Assembly: GCA_007922225.1 (NCBI GenBank)
Contig: ML679972.1
Location: forward strand, 37,785,792 to 37,849,791
Length of the DNA stretch: 64,000 nt
Reading direction: 5' to 3'
Source: Emydura subglobosa
Taxonomy: Eukaryota > Chordata > Testudines > Chelidae
In this document: positions 24,220-36,074 of the stretch, in pieces
How the letters are laid out: every line of letters starts with the position of its first letter
How positions within the stretch are numbered: position 1 is the first letter of the stretch
The notes under the pieces: generated by a model
Seen by the model: the letters and a program-made list of their open reading frames with translations, nothing else
Told to the model about the DNA's origin: nothing
Databases searched by the model: none
Program-made: the position numbers and the translations under genes

Positions 24220-24500
24220 GGGCGGGGCTGGAGCTGAGCAGGCAGAGCGGGGAGCAGTGCGCAGGCGCACACGCACTCGGACGCCCCGCCCCTCCCTACC
24301 GAGCCACGGGCCCCCGGCGCTCTGCGCTGCCCCTCTTGCCTCTCCCAAGATGGCGGCGGGGGAGAGTGGGCGGGGCGCAGAATGGGGAAAGCCCGGCAGA
24401 GGTGGGCGGGGCTTAGCGATGACAGCGAGCCGGCCGGTGTGGAGTCTCTTAAAGCGCCCGCCGCCCGCTGGCCGGGCAGAGCCGCAGGGGCAGAGCAGCG
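24220..24500 (+). promoter_or_regulatory. CpG-island promoter, candidate for the TMEM229B-like gene
   Basis: This is one of two strong CpG islands in the window. It contains several GGGCGGGG-type GC boxes and a YY1-like AAGATGGCGGC at 24347-24357, typical of promoters of broadly expressed genes. A splice donor follows at 24552 on the plus strand. The next plus-strand coding exon with an acceptor is the TMEM229B-like exon about 10 kb downstream, so assignment to that gene is inference. A divergent minus-strand transcript is possible. Confidence 0.6.
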
Positions 24501-24551
24501 AACTGAGCTGGACCCCTCCCCCCCCCGCGCAGCAGCCAGGCAGCAGGCAAG
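24420..24551 (+). other. Candidate 5' non-coding first exon
   Basis: The CpG island ends in a near-consensus donor, GGCAAG|GTGAGC, with GT at 24552-24553. The 5' limit is not visible and is set approximately downstream of the GC boxes. It is proposed as exon 1 of the TMEM229B-like gene; a transcript would decide. Confidence 0.45.
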
Positions 24552-24745
24552 GTGAGCAGGGATGTGCCCCGCCAGGCGGACGGGGGCACAAAGGGGCAGG
24601 GGTGTGCCCCACCAGGAGGAAGGGGACAGAGGGGCTGTGCCCCTGGGGATGGGTGGTAGCCATGGGCACAGGGATGCTCTGGGCAGGTGATGGCTGGGTG
24701 GGAGGGTGGGGGTTCTGTCTCCCCTAGTTATTACCTCTCTCACAG

Positions 24746-24836
24746 CTGTTTCAATGGCTCATCATGCCATGAGTTTGAGCGTTCTCAGTCTGGCTCCGAG
24801 AGTCCCCACCCCCGGCTGCGTTGTTGGCACCCCCAG
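24746..24836 (+). other. Candidate internal 91-nt exon with an in-frame start codon
   Basis: The segment has an acceptor-like CTCTCTCACAG before it and a donor-like CCCCAG|GTACGG after it. It contains an ATG at 24754. Reading from this ATG gives 27 codons plus 2 nt. If spliced directly to the acceptor before 34670, the frame runs into the TMEM229B-like ATG and would add 31 residues beginning MAHHAMSLSVLSLAPR. The start context is weak (T at -3, G at +4). One chance in three of being in frame means this is only suggestive. A near copy lies at 26534-26640. Confidence 0.3.
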
Positions 24837-25494
24837 GTACGGACAGGGGATATGCCAGGTGCAGGGAGCACAGGGTTAGGATGGGTTAAAGGATGCTCCA
24901 GCAAGGGGCACTGGGGGCGTGTGCTCCTGGCACAGTCCCCAAGGAGATGGACAGAATCCTGCATCTGCCTGCCCCAAGGGGTGGATCTATCCCTTCCCTA
25001 GGGCCCCGCAATAACAGGGAATGCCCCACTGGCAGGGGGTACCAGGGAGGGTCCTGCAATGGGCCCAAGAGCCTTAGTCTTGGAGTGAGAATCTGATGGT
25101 GGAGGAGTCGGGCTGGTAACACTGGCAAAGCCCAATATCACTTCACCACCTGACACAGCCTTGCTCAGGGACTGGTGCCCATTGCTGGCTGGAGGCTGGG
25201 CCCTGATGCAGGGATTTTTTTGTCTGTCTCTGAGTCCAGTCCCATGCGTGATCACCCTGATGCTACCAGATGAGCTAAAGGGGGCCCTTTGGGAACCCGT
25301 CTAGCAAATGGAGGAATCTGGGGGTGATTCCCCCATCTGGGTGTAATTCTTTGATGCAAAGTGAGTGGGAGTGACAGCACCTCACTTGACACTGGTATAG
25401 GTGACTGCATGAGGGGCGGGGTAGATGGAGAATCGGGGCCATTGTCTCTGGAGGAAGTGCCAAGTGCTGCCACTCTGTTCCCAGCTATAGGAGG

Positions 25495-25775
25495 GAAGTG
25501 GGGGCTAGTGGTTAGAGCAGGGGGGCTGGGAGTCAGGACTCTGGGGTTTCATTCCCAGCCGTACCATGACCCACTGTGCGACCACAGGAGTTAGGATGAG
25601 GCAAATTACTTAATCATGCGCCCAGATGCCATGATGCTGGGTAGCCCTTTAAGTGCATGCAGTGAATAACCCTTTTGTGCCTCAGTTTCCCTATCTGTAA
25701 AATCAGCTGGTGCTCCCCACCTTGCAGGGCCACTGCGATGTGAACTGCTCTTTGCAAAGTGCTGTGAAGTCTCCT
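25495..25775 (+). repeat. CORE/MIR-type SINE with spacer
   Basis: Head 'gctagtggttagagcagg', core 'tgcctcagtttccctatctg' and tail 'ctctttgcaaagtgctgtga'. Confidence 0.85.
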
Positions 25776-26533
25776 GAGAAAAGGGACACTAGAAAGGAAA
25801 GTCCGCTCCCCACCCTGGATGCTTCAGGCTTCCCACAGTGGGTCACTGAACTGGGCTCCCCATCGTGGGTGCTGAGCCCCCGAGGGCACCCACTAGAGTG
25901 GTACCTGATCAGCGCCCCCAAAATTGAAGTTACCAGAATCAGAGACTGCCACAGAAAAGTCTTGAGAGCCAGAGAACGTAAGGTGGGGCAGACAGGCAGA
26001 CTTGGCTCGCTTCCTCCTGGGCCCAGCCCTTCCCACTGCCAGACAAACAGACCTGAGTGGGGCTAGCACTGGAGGGGGCACATTACAGCACACACTGGAA
26101 TCTGAAGGGCCAGTGGTGAGATCTCAGAAGGACTCCTCCTCCCTGGGTCTTTCAAAAGCCACTTGTTTCCGAAAGTGTCCGGTCCTTGCTTGTGGGTCTG
26201 AATCCGGTGGCTGGATTTTCTTTGGGTGCCTCTCCTGTCCACCTGCCCCCAGAAACTCCGGCCTAGGTCTCCACTGCCTCCCCAAGGGACCTTCCCCCGC
26301 TCTCTGAGCCAGCCGGCTGAGCTCATCTGGGCCGGGATCTGTTCTTTCCTTGCTGGGCAATCTTGCCCGTCCTGGGATCAGAATAGGACCTGGGGCCGGG
26401 GGCTAATGAGGGTTGGGGCCTTTCCCCTCTAGGGAGCGCCAGCTGCGATCCAGCCCAGGTCGGAGGGACTGGCTGGCTCGTGGAGTGGGAAATGGCACCT
26501 CTTCCCTCCAGGGAGATGCCAGTTCCAGCCCAG

Positions 26534-26640
26534 GTTAGCTGTTACCTATCTCACAGCTGTTTTAATGGCTCATCATGCGATGAATTTGAGCATTCTCAGT
26601 CCAGCTCCAAGACTCCCGACCCCCGGCTGCGTTGGCACCA
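26534..26640 (+). repeat. Second copy of the 24.73-24.84 kb segment
   Basis: About 105 bp match 24728-24840 at roughly 85 percent by eye, including the CTATCTCACAG acceptor-like tract and the ATGGCTCATCATG block. The reading frame stays open, and the one length difference inside it is a 3-nt indel. The donor at the end of copy 1 is not preserved here (CAGCCCC instead of CAGGTAC). It is a local dispersed duplication or a low-copy repeat. Confidence 0.7.
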
Positions 26641-27049
26641 CCCAGCCCCTTGACAGCTGTCTTGGCAGAGGGACACAAGCACCGAAAGGTCTCTGAGGAC
26701 AGGGCTTCCTTCTCGCTCAGAGATGGGATCCGGGAGGACAGGACTGAGCCGGGCGGGCACAGGGCAAAGTGCAGTACCATCCTTCTCCCTGCTGTGAGAT
26801 GCAGGCTTGGCGCTCGAGGCTCCCCGCAGCATCGCATCCAACGAAGCAGGAGTGGGAGCTCCAAGCTGTCTGAATGGAGACATCTCCACAGGAATGGAGA
26901 GAACTGTCCCAGCTCCTTGCTAGCTTAGGGCCAGGGCGCTGCTGGTGTTTGTCTGCCCTCCCAGCACCTGCCGTCAGGGAGCCCCAAAATGCTACACGGA
27001 TGTTAAAGAGCTTGGGTCACAGCAGGGGGTGGGGGAGGGAGCATCTGTG

Positions 27050-27250
27050 AGGTACAGAGGGGAAACTGAGGCAGAAAGAGAGAAGGATGACGTGACTTCC
27101 CCTCACCCATGTACTGCTGGGGATAGAACCCAGGAATCCTGATACCAGCCCCTCCTGCTGTTACCACTAGCCCCCCTCCCTGTCCAAAAGTGGGAATGGA
27201 ACCCGGCGTCCTGGCTTCCAGCCCTGTACTTCTCCCATCCACCTCTCCTA
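27050..27250 (-). repeat. CORE-SINE plus tRNA-like monomer, antisense
   Basis: 'aggggaaactgaggcagaaag', then 'gatagaacccaggaatcctg' and 'gggaatggaacccggcgtcc'. Confidence 0.85.
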
Positions 27251-27694
27251 AAGGAGGTGCTTGGCTTCTTCTCGAAGGCACCCTGCAGTGATGTGATTTC
27301 CCACTTTAACAGCCTTTCCTGCTCAAATCACAGCAAAATCAATGATCTCTGAGGTACGTTTCCTGTGGGGCTTAGATGCTTTTACGATTCCTAGTACATC
27401 TCTCTCCCTTCCCCACCCCCTGCCTTTCTATAGCCCTTTCCTCTGATTCGCTCGCAATTTCCAGCCTGCATCTTGGAGCCATGATAAGTCCCTTTCCTGC
27501 CCTGTGCCTCAGTTTCCCCAGCACTAAAATTACTGTGATGAGGCTTAATTACCCTATAGGCACCTCTGAGATGTGGCGGGTGAGGGTTGTGGTTTGTTTT
27601 GTTTTTTGACGCTCTCCGCATTCCACCCGCCCCCCTATTGAAACTTCGAAGGTGCTGAGCCCTTCATTCAGGCTGGCTGGTATTTTCAAATTAC

Positions 27695-27760
27695 TAGATT
27701 CCAGGGCCCGAAGGGACAGCTGTGATCATCTGGTCTGACCTGATGTGTAACTAGGCTTGG
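27695..27760 (-). mobile_element. CR1 3' tip, antisense
   Basis: A short stretch 'ctagattccagggcccgaagggacagctgtgatcatctggtctgacc' matches the antisense of the CR1 3' terminus; the rest of the element is not recognisable. Confidence 0.7.
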
Positions 27761-29235
27761 AAGCATTTGTTTTGTTGTTGGCAAATGTCGGGGCAGGTCA
27801 ATTTCACCACACACACAAACTGAGGAACAAATATTTCTATTGATAATAATCAAAATGGGAAGGCAAGCGAAGTCAGAAAAATGCTGCTTGAGAACTAGAG
27901 TTTGATTTAAGGATATTTGCTTAGTATATTTCGACATGTGCTGTCAACCATTGGTGTTTGAACACTTGAAAAGCTTCAACTTTTTGAATCTCAACCTCTG
28001 CTGTCATTAAATAAGTACTTCTGCTTTACCGGTAAATCTTGTCGTATGTCGGCATGGCCTTGTGTCAAATCCACGTTCAGGCCTGGTCCAGGCTAGAAAA
28101 TTCGGTCGCTCCGGGGTATGAAAATCCCACTCCCCTGAGCGGTGTGGTAAAACTCACCCAAGTCCCCCTGGACACACCGCTAGGTGGATGGAAGAATTCT
28201 ACCGCGTCTTGGGGGGGTGGATTTCCTACGCCGACGGGAGAACCCCCCGCCCCGTCGGCATAAGTAGTGTTTCAAGAGCAGACAAGACCTGAGTTTTGAG
28301 TCTTGTCAGTAAAACCCTGAGTTTCCACCAGTCAAGTTAAATCATGGCAGACGTCCTGTGCCGGCACCGTCCCGCCGAGACCGTGCCGGTGCAGAGGCTG
28401 TACTACCTGTACAAACTGGCCTCCAGCAGCAATCCCAAAATGCCCTGCTCCTATGACACTGCTGCCCAGATTTCACAGCCCCCCGACACTCCCCTTAAAT
28501 CTCCAGTGTGGTTTGAACACGCTACTCTTCTCATTAGCTACAACCAGACAGGACTGGCTCCACCTAATGCTACAGCTAAACTCGGTCAGTAAAGTCCTAG
28601 ACTGGACAGTGGGGGCCCAGCTATGGAATACCTACATGCTTTTGGGGGGGTGTTGCAAAGGAGATTCAGAAGCCACGGTCTGAGCAGTGATGCTGGGTGA
28701 AGAGAGAAAGAGCTGTGGCTGTCCTACCAAAAGGCAAAGGAGACCAGCAGAAAATCTGGACCTGCTTCCCACACCTGTGGCTATGGTGCGGAGCTGTGTG
28801 CCAGGTATTTCTCCAAGAATTTGCTCTGTTTAGCTCATCAACGCCCGTCTACACTGCATTGTAAAGCTGGATCTGTGTGGCCCGGGCTTGTGGACTCAGT
28901 GTTTCCAAACCTGTGCTTGAGTGTCCGCACTGCGTAGTTTACAGTTGCTGGTCCCGGGTCTCACAGCCACGCTAACGCATCCATATGGCGCGACGCAGGC
29001 TTTCTACCTCGGGTCTGTGTCTTGAGTGGTGTCCGCGCTGCATCCCAAGTCTCAGCAGGACTTGGCTCTGATTTCCCCCCTCCGCAGCAGACATGGGTCC
29101 TGGGTGCTTGTTGACCCGCGTCCGGCTGATTTGTGTGTGGATGGAAGGGGGCTTCTTGGGCTGAAACCCGAGCCAGCGCCGGGGCTCACTGTGCAGTGTA
29201 AACGTACCCTCCAGAAGAAGCCAGCAAGGTGACTT
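27761..29235. other. Putative intronic sequence, unassigned
   Basis: Presumed intron of the TMEM229B-like gene if transcription starts at 24.5 kb. An 82-codon frame at 28344-28592 has a good initiation context but no known similarity. No repeats were recognised with confidence. Confidence 0.4.
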
Positions 29236-29239
29236 GATC

Positions 29240-29590
29240 ACGGCATCTAAGACCTCCATAGGCAGACGATATCAGGTACTCACAGGATCTGTACTCTAGA
29301 GGAGAACGGCCAAATAAGGTAAAGCTGGACAAATTCCATCTGGAAATCCAGCGCCAATTTTTAACAGTGCGGGTGACTAACCATGAGAATCAACTCGGGC
29401 AGCAGTGGATTTTCCATCTCTTGATGGCTTCAAAGCAAGACTGGCTGCCTTTCTGAAAGAGGGGCCTTAGCCAACCACAAGTTATTGGGCCCAACAGAGC
29501 GATCAGATGAAAATGTCTGGCCTGGGTTATGCAGGAGTCAGACTCGCTGATCTGACTTTTAAACGCCACAGGAGCCTTTGGCACCGGGTT
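29240..29590 (+). mobile_element. CR1 LINE 3' end
   Basis: Sense CR1 tail containing 'agctggacaaattccatctgg', 'ggattttccatctcttgatgg', 'aagactggctgcctttctg' and 'ggcctgggttatgcaggagtc'. A 5'-truncated copy. Confidence 0.85.
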
Positions 29591-30114
29591 GGAGAAACTG
29601 TTTTTTTTTTTTTCTCTGACACCTCTCAGAGATTAGCCAGGCAGTAAAGAAATCACAAACCACCTCAGGATTTTGCTTGGGGCGAATCCTTCACGAAGGC
29701 TGTCTCTTTCAGCTTGGCTGGCCACCGCCAACCTGCTCCTCCCAATACTGGCAGCTAATCCGATCTATTTAAGGGAGGCCGAGCAATGTGAATTACCTGG
29801 TCGCTGAGGCAGATCCGCCCGTCCGGCAGCAACTGGAGTCAGCTTCAGTTTCCAGGCAGTTAAGCAATAATCCAGGGCTGGGTGCTTTGTTAGTGTGTAT
29901 GAGCTGGGCATGTTCTCGTGGACAGCTGAGTGGGAAGACCCTGTTTTCGCTCCTGCGCTCTCTCTCGCTGCTGATCTGTGACGGCTCCCTGGCGTGGGTT
30001 GGAGTCAAGGCACCTGACTCCCGCTTACGCCCTGCTGTGGGATGGAAACGGCCCCCTTGGCGTTCCCCCAGGAAGGGGCAGCCTGACTAGTGGTGGGAAA
30101 GTGGTGTAAGGGGC

Positions 30115-30190
30115 CCAAGTGGCTGGGGGCGGATCGGGGCGTGGCTGAAGCGGAGCGCACTGCACTCTGGCTAGTCTCTGCCCCCTCCCA
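30115..30190 (-). repeat. 67-bp GC-rich unit, inverted copy
   Basis: 'gggcggatcggggcgtggctgaagcggagcgcactgcactctggctag' is the reverse complement of the unit at 31685-31822. Confidence 0.8.
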
Positions 30191-30774
30191 CTCTCCAGGA
30201 CCAGAAGGTGACTTAGAGCTGACCTGGCTGACACCAGGGATCAGGCAGGGCCCAGAACAGGAGGAGCACAAAGGAGACCTAAAGCCACCTCTGCCCATCC
30301 CTGCCTCAAGCTCAGGGAGTGGAGAAAGGAGACCAGTGTTGGGGGGAAGAGGCTCATGGAAACAGACAGGCGGCTGAAACCAAAGGGTTTTTCCAAGGTC
30401 CTCACATCTCACCTGCCTCTGCAGGGAGCAGCGGCCCGGTGCTCAGGATCCCGGCAGGTGTTCAGCGATGCCATGGCTCTCTGCACGCGGTGCCAGCATC
30501 CCAAAGATGGGCCTGGCTCCAGGCTCCACATTGGTGAATCCCAGCCCGCAGGGCTCCCCGGGGGAGTGTAGGCGGGGGAAGGGGGGAGCAGGTGCCCTCA
30601 GGCCAAGCGCGGAGGGCCCCCAAGGCAGACTGTATTTGCAGGCATGCAATCCTGGTGGGAGCCTGAACTGCCCTGCAGAGCTCTAGCAGTGCCACTCTCC
30701 GACCCGTTTCTGCTAAATTCATCCCCAGGGCCCCACGCCTGACATGTGGGGATGAGATCTTGTGTCGACGGTAG

Positions 30775-31085
30775 GTGATAGGACCCAGGAGTCCAGGGTG
30801 TTGCTCTAGCCTGTAGCATCCAGAGCTGGGAATAGAACCCAGGAGTCCTGACTCCCAGCCCCGTTCTGCTGTAACCACTAGACCTCATTCTCCTCCCAGA
30901 GCTGGAGATAGAACCCAGGAGCCCTGGTTCCCAGCCCCCCTCCCACCCACTCTAACCACTAGACCCCACTCTCCTTCCTAAGCTGGGGATAGAACCCAGG
31001 AGTCCAGCCCTGTTCTGCTCTAACCCCTAGACCCCACTCCCTTTCCAGAGCTGGGAACAGAACCTAGAAGACCTGGCTCCACAGC
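30775..31085 (-). repeat. tRNA-like monomer array
   Basis: Four to five antisense units of about 70-80 bp, each reading 'gagctgggaatagaacccaggagtcctg...ctctaaccactagaccccactctcc'. The complement holds an A-box-like 'tagtggttagagca' and a B-box-like 'gggttctattccc'. Confidence 0.92.
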
Positions 31086-31684
31086 TCAAGACCCCAAACT
31101 CTCCTCCTGTCCCAGGCATACAGCAATCTTGATCCCTTTGCCAACCACTTGACCCTCCTTCACCTTGGATCTCTCAAGTCTCTGGGGCCGCCATAACCTG
31201 GCTGAACCTCACTGGTCACTCTCAGCTCTCCCTTGTCTGGCAGGGAATCAGTCCACAGGACTCAAAGAAGCACATACTCCCCCCTTCCCTTTCCAAGCGC
31301 AAACACTCGGCTCCCTGTTTGCTGGGCGCCTGTTGCACGGCTGGACTGTTTCTCTTGGCGCTGCCCCGATTCCCCCGTCTCTAGCGGATGCTGCAGCCCA
31401 ATGGCCTGGAGAGGTGACCGGGCCCCTAGGAGAATGGTGCCCCTGCAGCTGGCAGCACCCGGGCGCAGGGGGGCCATCGAGGGACCTGGCAGCGCCGCTC
31501 AAGAGCCCTGGGCAGGGACGTTTCTGTTTACAGAGCAAGCAGCAACATGCTGCTTCAGCAAAGTGCCTGAGTCCCACATAGCCCTTTCCTTGGGGGAGGG
31601 ACACCGCCCCCTTTGCGTGACGCAGCCCGGGGCACGGTGTCTCTTAGAGCAACCACAGGGCTACTCCAACTCAAATCTCACCAC

Positions 31685-31822
31685 CTATGGGCCTTGGGGG
31701 GCAAAGAATAACCACAGCACAGCGCGCCCTGGCCATGCCCCTGATCCGTCCGTATGGGCCCTGAGAGGCAGAGAATAGCCAGAGCGCAGTGCGCTCCGGC
31801 CACACCCAAATCCGCCCCCGAT
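31685..31822 (+). repeat. 67-bp GC-rich unit, two tandem copies
   Basis: 'gggccctgagaggcagagaatagccagagcgcagtgcgctccggcc' appears twice with a 67-bp offset (AGAATA at 31705 and 31772). Related single copies occur at 30115-30190 (inverted) and 35690-35755. Confidence 0.88.
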
Positions 31823-32111
31823 GCTGGGAGCAGGGCCCTTACATACTGGCCAGGGAAGGTTGCGTGCTCAAGGGGGAAATTGCAGGGGGCTGTTTGCACC
31901 CCAGAGGGGCCTGAGCACAATCCTCAACCTTACGCTACGGAGCCCGGCTGACGATTGTCGTCCTAACGCTGGCCTTCTCTTGGTCTCTCCACTTCGCAGG
32001 GCATGAGCGACTCAGGAGCAGTGGGTTAGCGTAGAGCCAGTATCTGGAATACACTGCGCCAGCCCGACCCGTGGTCATTCTTCCTCTCCGCCCAATTAGA
32101 ACTCGTTCCCA

Positions 32112-32280
32112 GAGGCAGAGGGGAGAGAGCATGGGACTGGGGTTTGGGAAAGATAGGGCCTATTCTTGGCTGAGTGACCTGGGGCAAGTCGCTTCCCCCT
32201 CTCCCTGTGCCTCAGTTTCCCCATCTGCAAAGTGGGGATGAGGACACTTAAGGGCTTTGAAAGCAACTGATATTTAAGAG
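32112..32280 (+). repeat. CORE/MIR-type SINE
   Basis: 'gagtgacctggggcaagtcg', 'tgtgcctcagtttccccatctgcaaagtgggg' and 'aagggctttgaaagcaactg' in order. Confidence 0.9.
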
Positions 32281-32934
32281 ACTCCACGGCTCGACCTCGT
32301 CTCCAGACAGACTGTATTTCTGTCATCTGGGCTCTCCACCAGGACTTTGTTTCTTTCCTTGTTCTCTATCCACTAGGCCACACCACCTCAATTGATCTTT
32401 TCTAGCTTCTCTCGGCAGCCACATCTTCCTTTGATTTTTAAACAGAAGCCGCAGTTCTCACACAGTCCCGGGATTCCAGCAGCTGGGCCTTGAAGCAAAA
32501 CCTCAAGGAGCTCAAACGAGGGCTGGCGACATTGCTCAGGGTGGTTTAACGAGATTCTCCGGGGCTTAATTTCCTAATTGCTTTGAGACAGGGGCAGGGA
32601 GATAATAGCTCCTCCATTTGCTATCTCTTTGGCAAAGGCCGAGCAGTTGCCTAAAGCAGGAGGCTGATCCTGCTAACCTGCCTGGTGAGTGGTTCCTTTA
32701 CGCCACCCTAATTTCAAAAGCGGAGGCAGAACTGAGGCCCAGAGCCCCAAAGTCATTTAGGCACCTAACTCCCATAGGTACCCAACTCCTTAATACCTAC
32801 AAACACAGCACTTACATTTATTTTTTTATAGCAGAACAAGGATAAGTTTATTTAACAAAGCACAGAGGTTCCAAGGACAGCAAGCAGAAATATCGGAAAC
32901 CTAAAATAACACGCATCTTAGCACCTCAACTGTA

Positions 32935-33105
32935 ACCGTGGATGAGAGGGCGGGTGAGGGAATATCTTTGATTGGACCAACTTCTGTTGGTGAAGGAGGC
33001 AAGCATCACTGATCTGAAGAAGGGCTCCGTGCACGCTCGAAAGCTTGTCTACTTTCCCCATCAGATGCTGGTCCAAGAAAAGATTTTTTTCCCTTGTCCA
33101 CCTCG
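32935..33105 (+). mobile_element. Penelope-like 3' tail fragment
   Basis: 'gaatatctttgattggaccaacttctgttggtgaaggaggcaagc' is followed by 'ctgaagaagggctccgtgcacgctcgaaagcttgtc', then 'gatgctggtccaagaaaagattttttt'. Same tail family as 12005-12110. Confidence 0.5.
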
Positions 33106-33109
33106 TTTC

Positions 33110-34310
33110 TCTAACAAGACATCACAGCATCGAGAGCAAAAACTTGCCCCAAACCTTCCAGTGTATCACAGCCGGGGGTGGCCTTGATCCTCCGTTCACC
33201 AAATGAGTGCGCCGCCCCCTTGTCCTCTGCCGGGGAAAGATTCTGTCTGTCTGGGTCTCGTGGTGGACGTGTCAAAGGGCTGGTCTACGTGGGAAAATGA
33301 CATCGAGCGGTCTGAAAAATCCCTCCCACCCCCCAATCGATCTAGTTAAGCTGGGGAAGACAGCGCTAAGAATTCTTCCATCCACCTAGCCACCGCCTGT
33401 CGGGGAGGTGGACTGACCACAGCGATGGTTGTGTCTGCACTGGACTGGAGCAGCTGTGGTGTTTCAGGTGTAGACAGGCCCTTAGGGGGAAGCTGACATA
33501 GAACAAGGGTAGGAGGGGCCCTAGGCTGTGTATTGTGATTTTTCTTTTATATGTTTCCCCTTTGTTTCCAGTGCTTCTGCTTGCTGCCTTTGAATCTCTG
33601 GTCTCTGTTCAATGCCCTTAGCCATACTTTTTCTACAAGCAAATCTAAGGGCTGGGGGCTAAGCAGAGCTGTGGTCTAAGGTGGAACGGGTAAGCAGGGG
33701 TGTCCTGCACCTTTGGGAACAGAGGAGCTGGGAATTTGGTGAGCAGGCAGTGGGTCGGGGCCGGGCGATCCAGGGAGGTGCTTGGAGAACTTGGGGTGGT
33801 TGGAGTTTGCCGATTGTGAGCTCTGCAAAGAGAAAGCGAGGCCGGAAGGCAGAGGTTGTGTGGCAGACACCTGTAGTGGTGAGGGAGGGACCCCAGCTAA
33901 TCCCAGGTGGGAGCAAAATGCCTTGCAACTGTGGGTACCCCCCGGAAGCATCACCTACACCCCACCCTCCTGCTAAGACAGGTACCCAGCCTGTCAAGCT
34001 GGGGTGTTGCTTTAACCCTTTCCTTGCTCCTCATGTATTTTGCTTGCAACTGCTTCCCCACCCCGGTCACTAGCGGTCGGAGACCGCAGGTGGCAAATCT
34101 TGTTGCCAAGCGGCTGGTTCAGAGCGGCGTGGAAGAAGGGCGTGACAGGAAGCCGCATGGCAGGCTCCAATGACAGCCACCCAGGGCACTGTTGTTGCTG
34201 TGTGCTTCGCCAGGGCGGCCAACCAAGGAGCAGCAAAATGATAGCTTGGCGCTGCCACCCTCCTTCTGCCACTGGGGATACTGAGGCAGGGAGCGTGGAA
34301 GGGTGTCAGG
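33110..34310. other. Putative intron, unassigned
   Basis: GC-rich unique-looking sequence directly upstream of the coding exon and its SINE monomers; overlapping frames on both strands show no domain. Confidence 0.4.
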
Positions 34311-34319
34311 GGAGGAGCT

Positions 34320-34620
34320 GAGAATTGGACCCAGGAATCCAGATGATGAGGTTTTCTGCTCTAACTTCTACACCCCACTCCCTTCTCAGAGCTGGGGATA
34401 GAACCCCGGAGTCCTGACTCTCAGCCTGCCCCAGCTTTAACGCACTAGACCCCAATCCCCTGCCGGAGCTGGGAACAGAACCCAGGAGTCCTGGCTCCAG
34501 GCCCTCTGCTCTAATCATTAGGACCTTGTCCCTTCTCAGAGCTGGGAATAGAACCCAGGAATCCTGAACACCCCCCCATGCTCTAACTCCTAGGCCCCAC
34601 TCCCTCTCTGGAGTGCTCCT
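34320..34620 (-). repeat. tRNA-like monomer array
   Basis: Four antisense units ('gagctggggatagaaccccggagtcctg...cgcactagaccccaatcccc') end about 50 bp before the TMEM229B-like coding exon. Confidence 0.92.
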
Positions 34621-34631
34621 GCTCGGTGTAG

Positions 34632-35171
<540 letters not shown>

Positions 35172-35541
35172 GCGCAGAGCGAGCCGAGCTGGCCGTCTCC
35201 TCCGGACCTTCCCCCTGGAGACGTCAGACCCCCGGGCTGCTGCTGCCTCACGCTGGGGGAGTTGGGGGGCTTTGTGCACCGGGTGGCCTGGCAGAACGGG
35301 GGGAGGCTGTGATCATCACTCCTGCGGCATGGCCCCCACCTCCATGGGCATCCCGGCTCCAAGCATCCCCTCTCACGCCCACGCAGGGAGATTCCCCAGG
35401 GACAGGTCCTCCGGGATGTACCCTGGCCCCAGTTCTCAACCCCCTCCCTCCTGTCCCTGCACTTGGCGGCAGGAATAGGGCACAGGTGCCTTTAAACACC
35501 CTGCTGCGCCCTTCCATTTTGGGCCCAGCAACCGCTGTGAG

Positions 35542-35646
35542 CTACGTTTCTCAACAACCAGGCCGTGGACCGGCACCGGTCCCTGAGATCTCCCCGCCAC
35601 AGCTTAGGAGACCGGTCCCTGGTATCAAAAAGGTTGAGAAACACTG
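35542..35646. mobile_element. Short hAT-like MITE
   Basis: About 105 bp bounded by perfect 10-bp inverted ends GTTTCTCAAC (35546-35555) and GTTGAGAAAC (35633-35642). The right end reads as a CAGTGTTTCTCAACC-type hAT terminus. The interior contains inverted ACCGGTCCCTG-like segments. The target duplication could not be resolved. Confidence 0.65.
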
Positions 35647-35689
35647 AGCTAAAGCAACCTCGGGGCTGCTCCGGGTCTTGGCCCCTTGT

Positions 35690-35755
35690 GGGCCCTGCGG
35701 GGCCAGAGATTAGCCACAGCGCAGTGCGCTCCAGCTCTGCCCCGATCCGCCCCAT
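35690..35755 (+). repeat. 67-bp GC-rich unit, single copy
   Basis: 'ggccagagattagccacagcgcagtgcgctccagc' matches the tandem pair at 31685-31822; it lies in the proposed TMEM229B-like 3' UTR. Confidence 0.8.
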
Positions 35756-36044
35756 ACAGGGGGGAGGGCCGTCCTTCCCCCCAGCTGGGAAGGCCCTCTG
35801 CAGGGGATGGAAATCGATGGGGGGCTCTGGTCCTTCCTAAGGCTGCCCAAAGGACTAATGGCGTAATTCATCTTTGCTGCCTGCTGTCTCTGGGGCAGGA
35901 GCCCAGGCGTCGCTGCTGGTAGCGGGGCATCGTCTTTTGCTGCTAGGTGCTTCTCATGATGGTCGCTCTAACGGGGGGCAAAAGCCCCCCAATGCAGGGA
36001 TGGGAGGTGTGCTATTCGCTCAGGTGATGGGGACGCAGCCTGGC

Positions 36045-36050
36045 ATTAAA
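36045..36050 (+). terminator. ATTAAA polyadenylation signal
   Basis: Common variant signal followed by T-rich and GT-containing sequence; it is the first plausible signal after the TMEM229B-like stop codon. Confidence 0.5.
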
Positions 36051-36074
36051 AATCCTTTTGTTTCTCTCTGATTT

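Larger units (their letters stand above)
35172..36070 (+). other. Putative 3' UTR of the TMEM229B-like gene
   Basis: After the TGA the sequence has no further coding signal. An ATTAAA at 36045-36050 is followed by a T/GT-rich stretch, which fits a variant polyadenylation signal and would give a UTR of about 0.9 kb. The UTR would include a short hAT-like element (about 35542-35646) and one copy of the GC-rich 67-bp repeat (35690-35755). The end position is inferred from the signal alone. Confidence 0.5.

Noticed and set aside
24156..24743. Long minus-strand frames across the 24.3-kb CpG island
   Set aside because: GC-rich composition keeps several frames open on both strands; none has a recognisable domain.
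30775..31085. True tRNA genes
   Set aside because: A-box-like and B-box-like motifs are present but units do not form a cloverleaf with a plausible anticodon arm and acceptor stem; they are SINE-head monomers.
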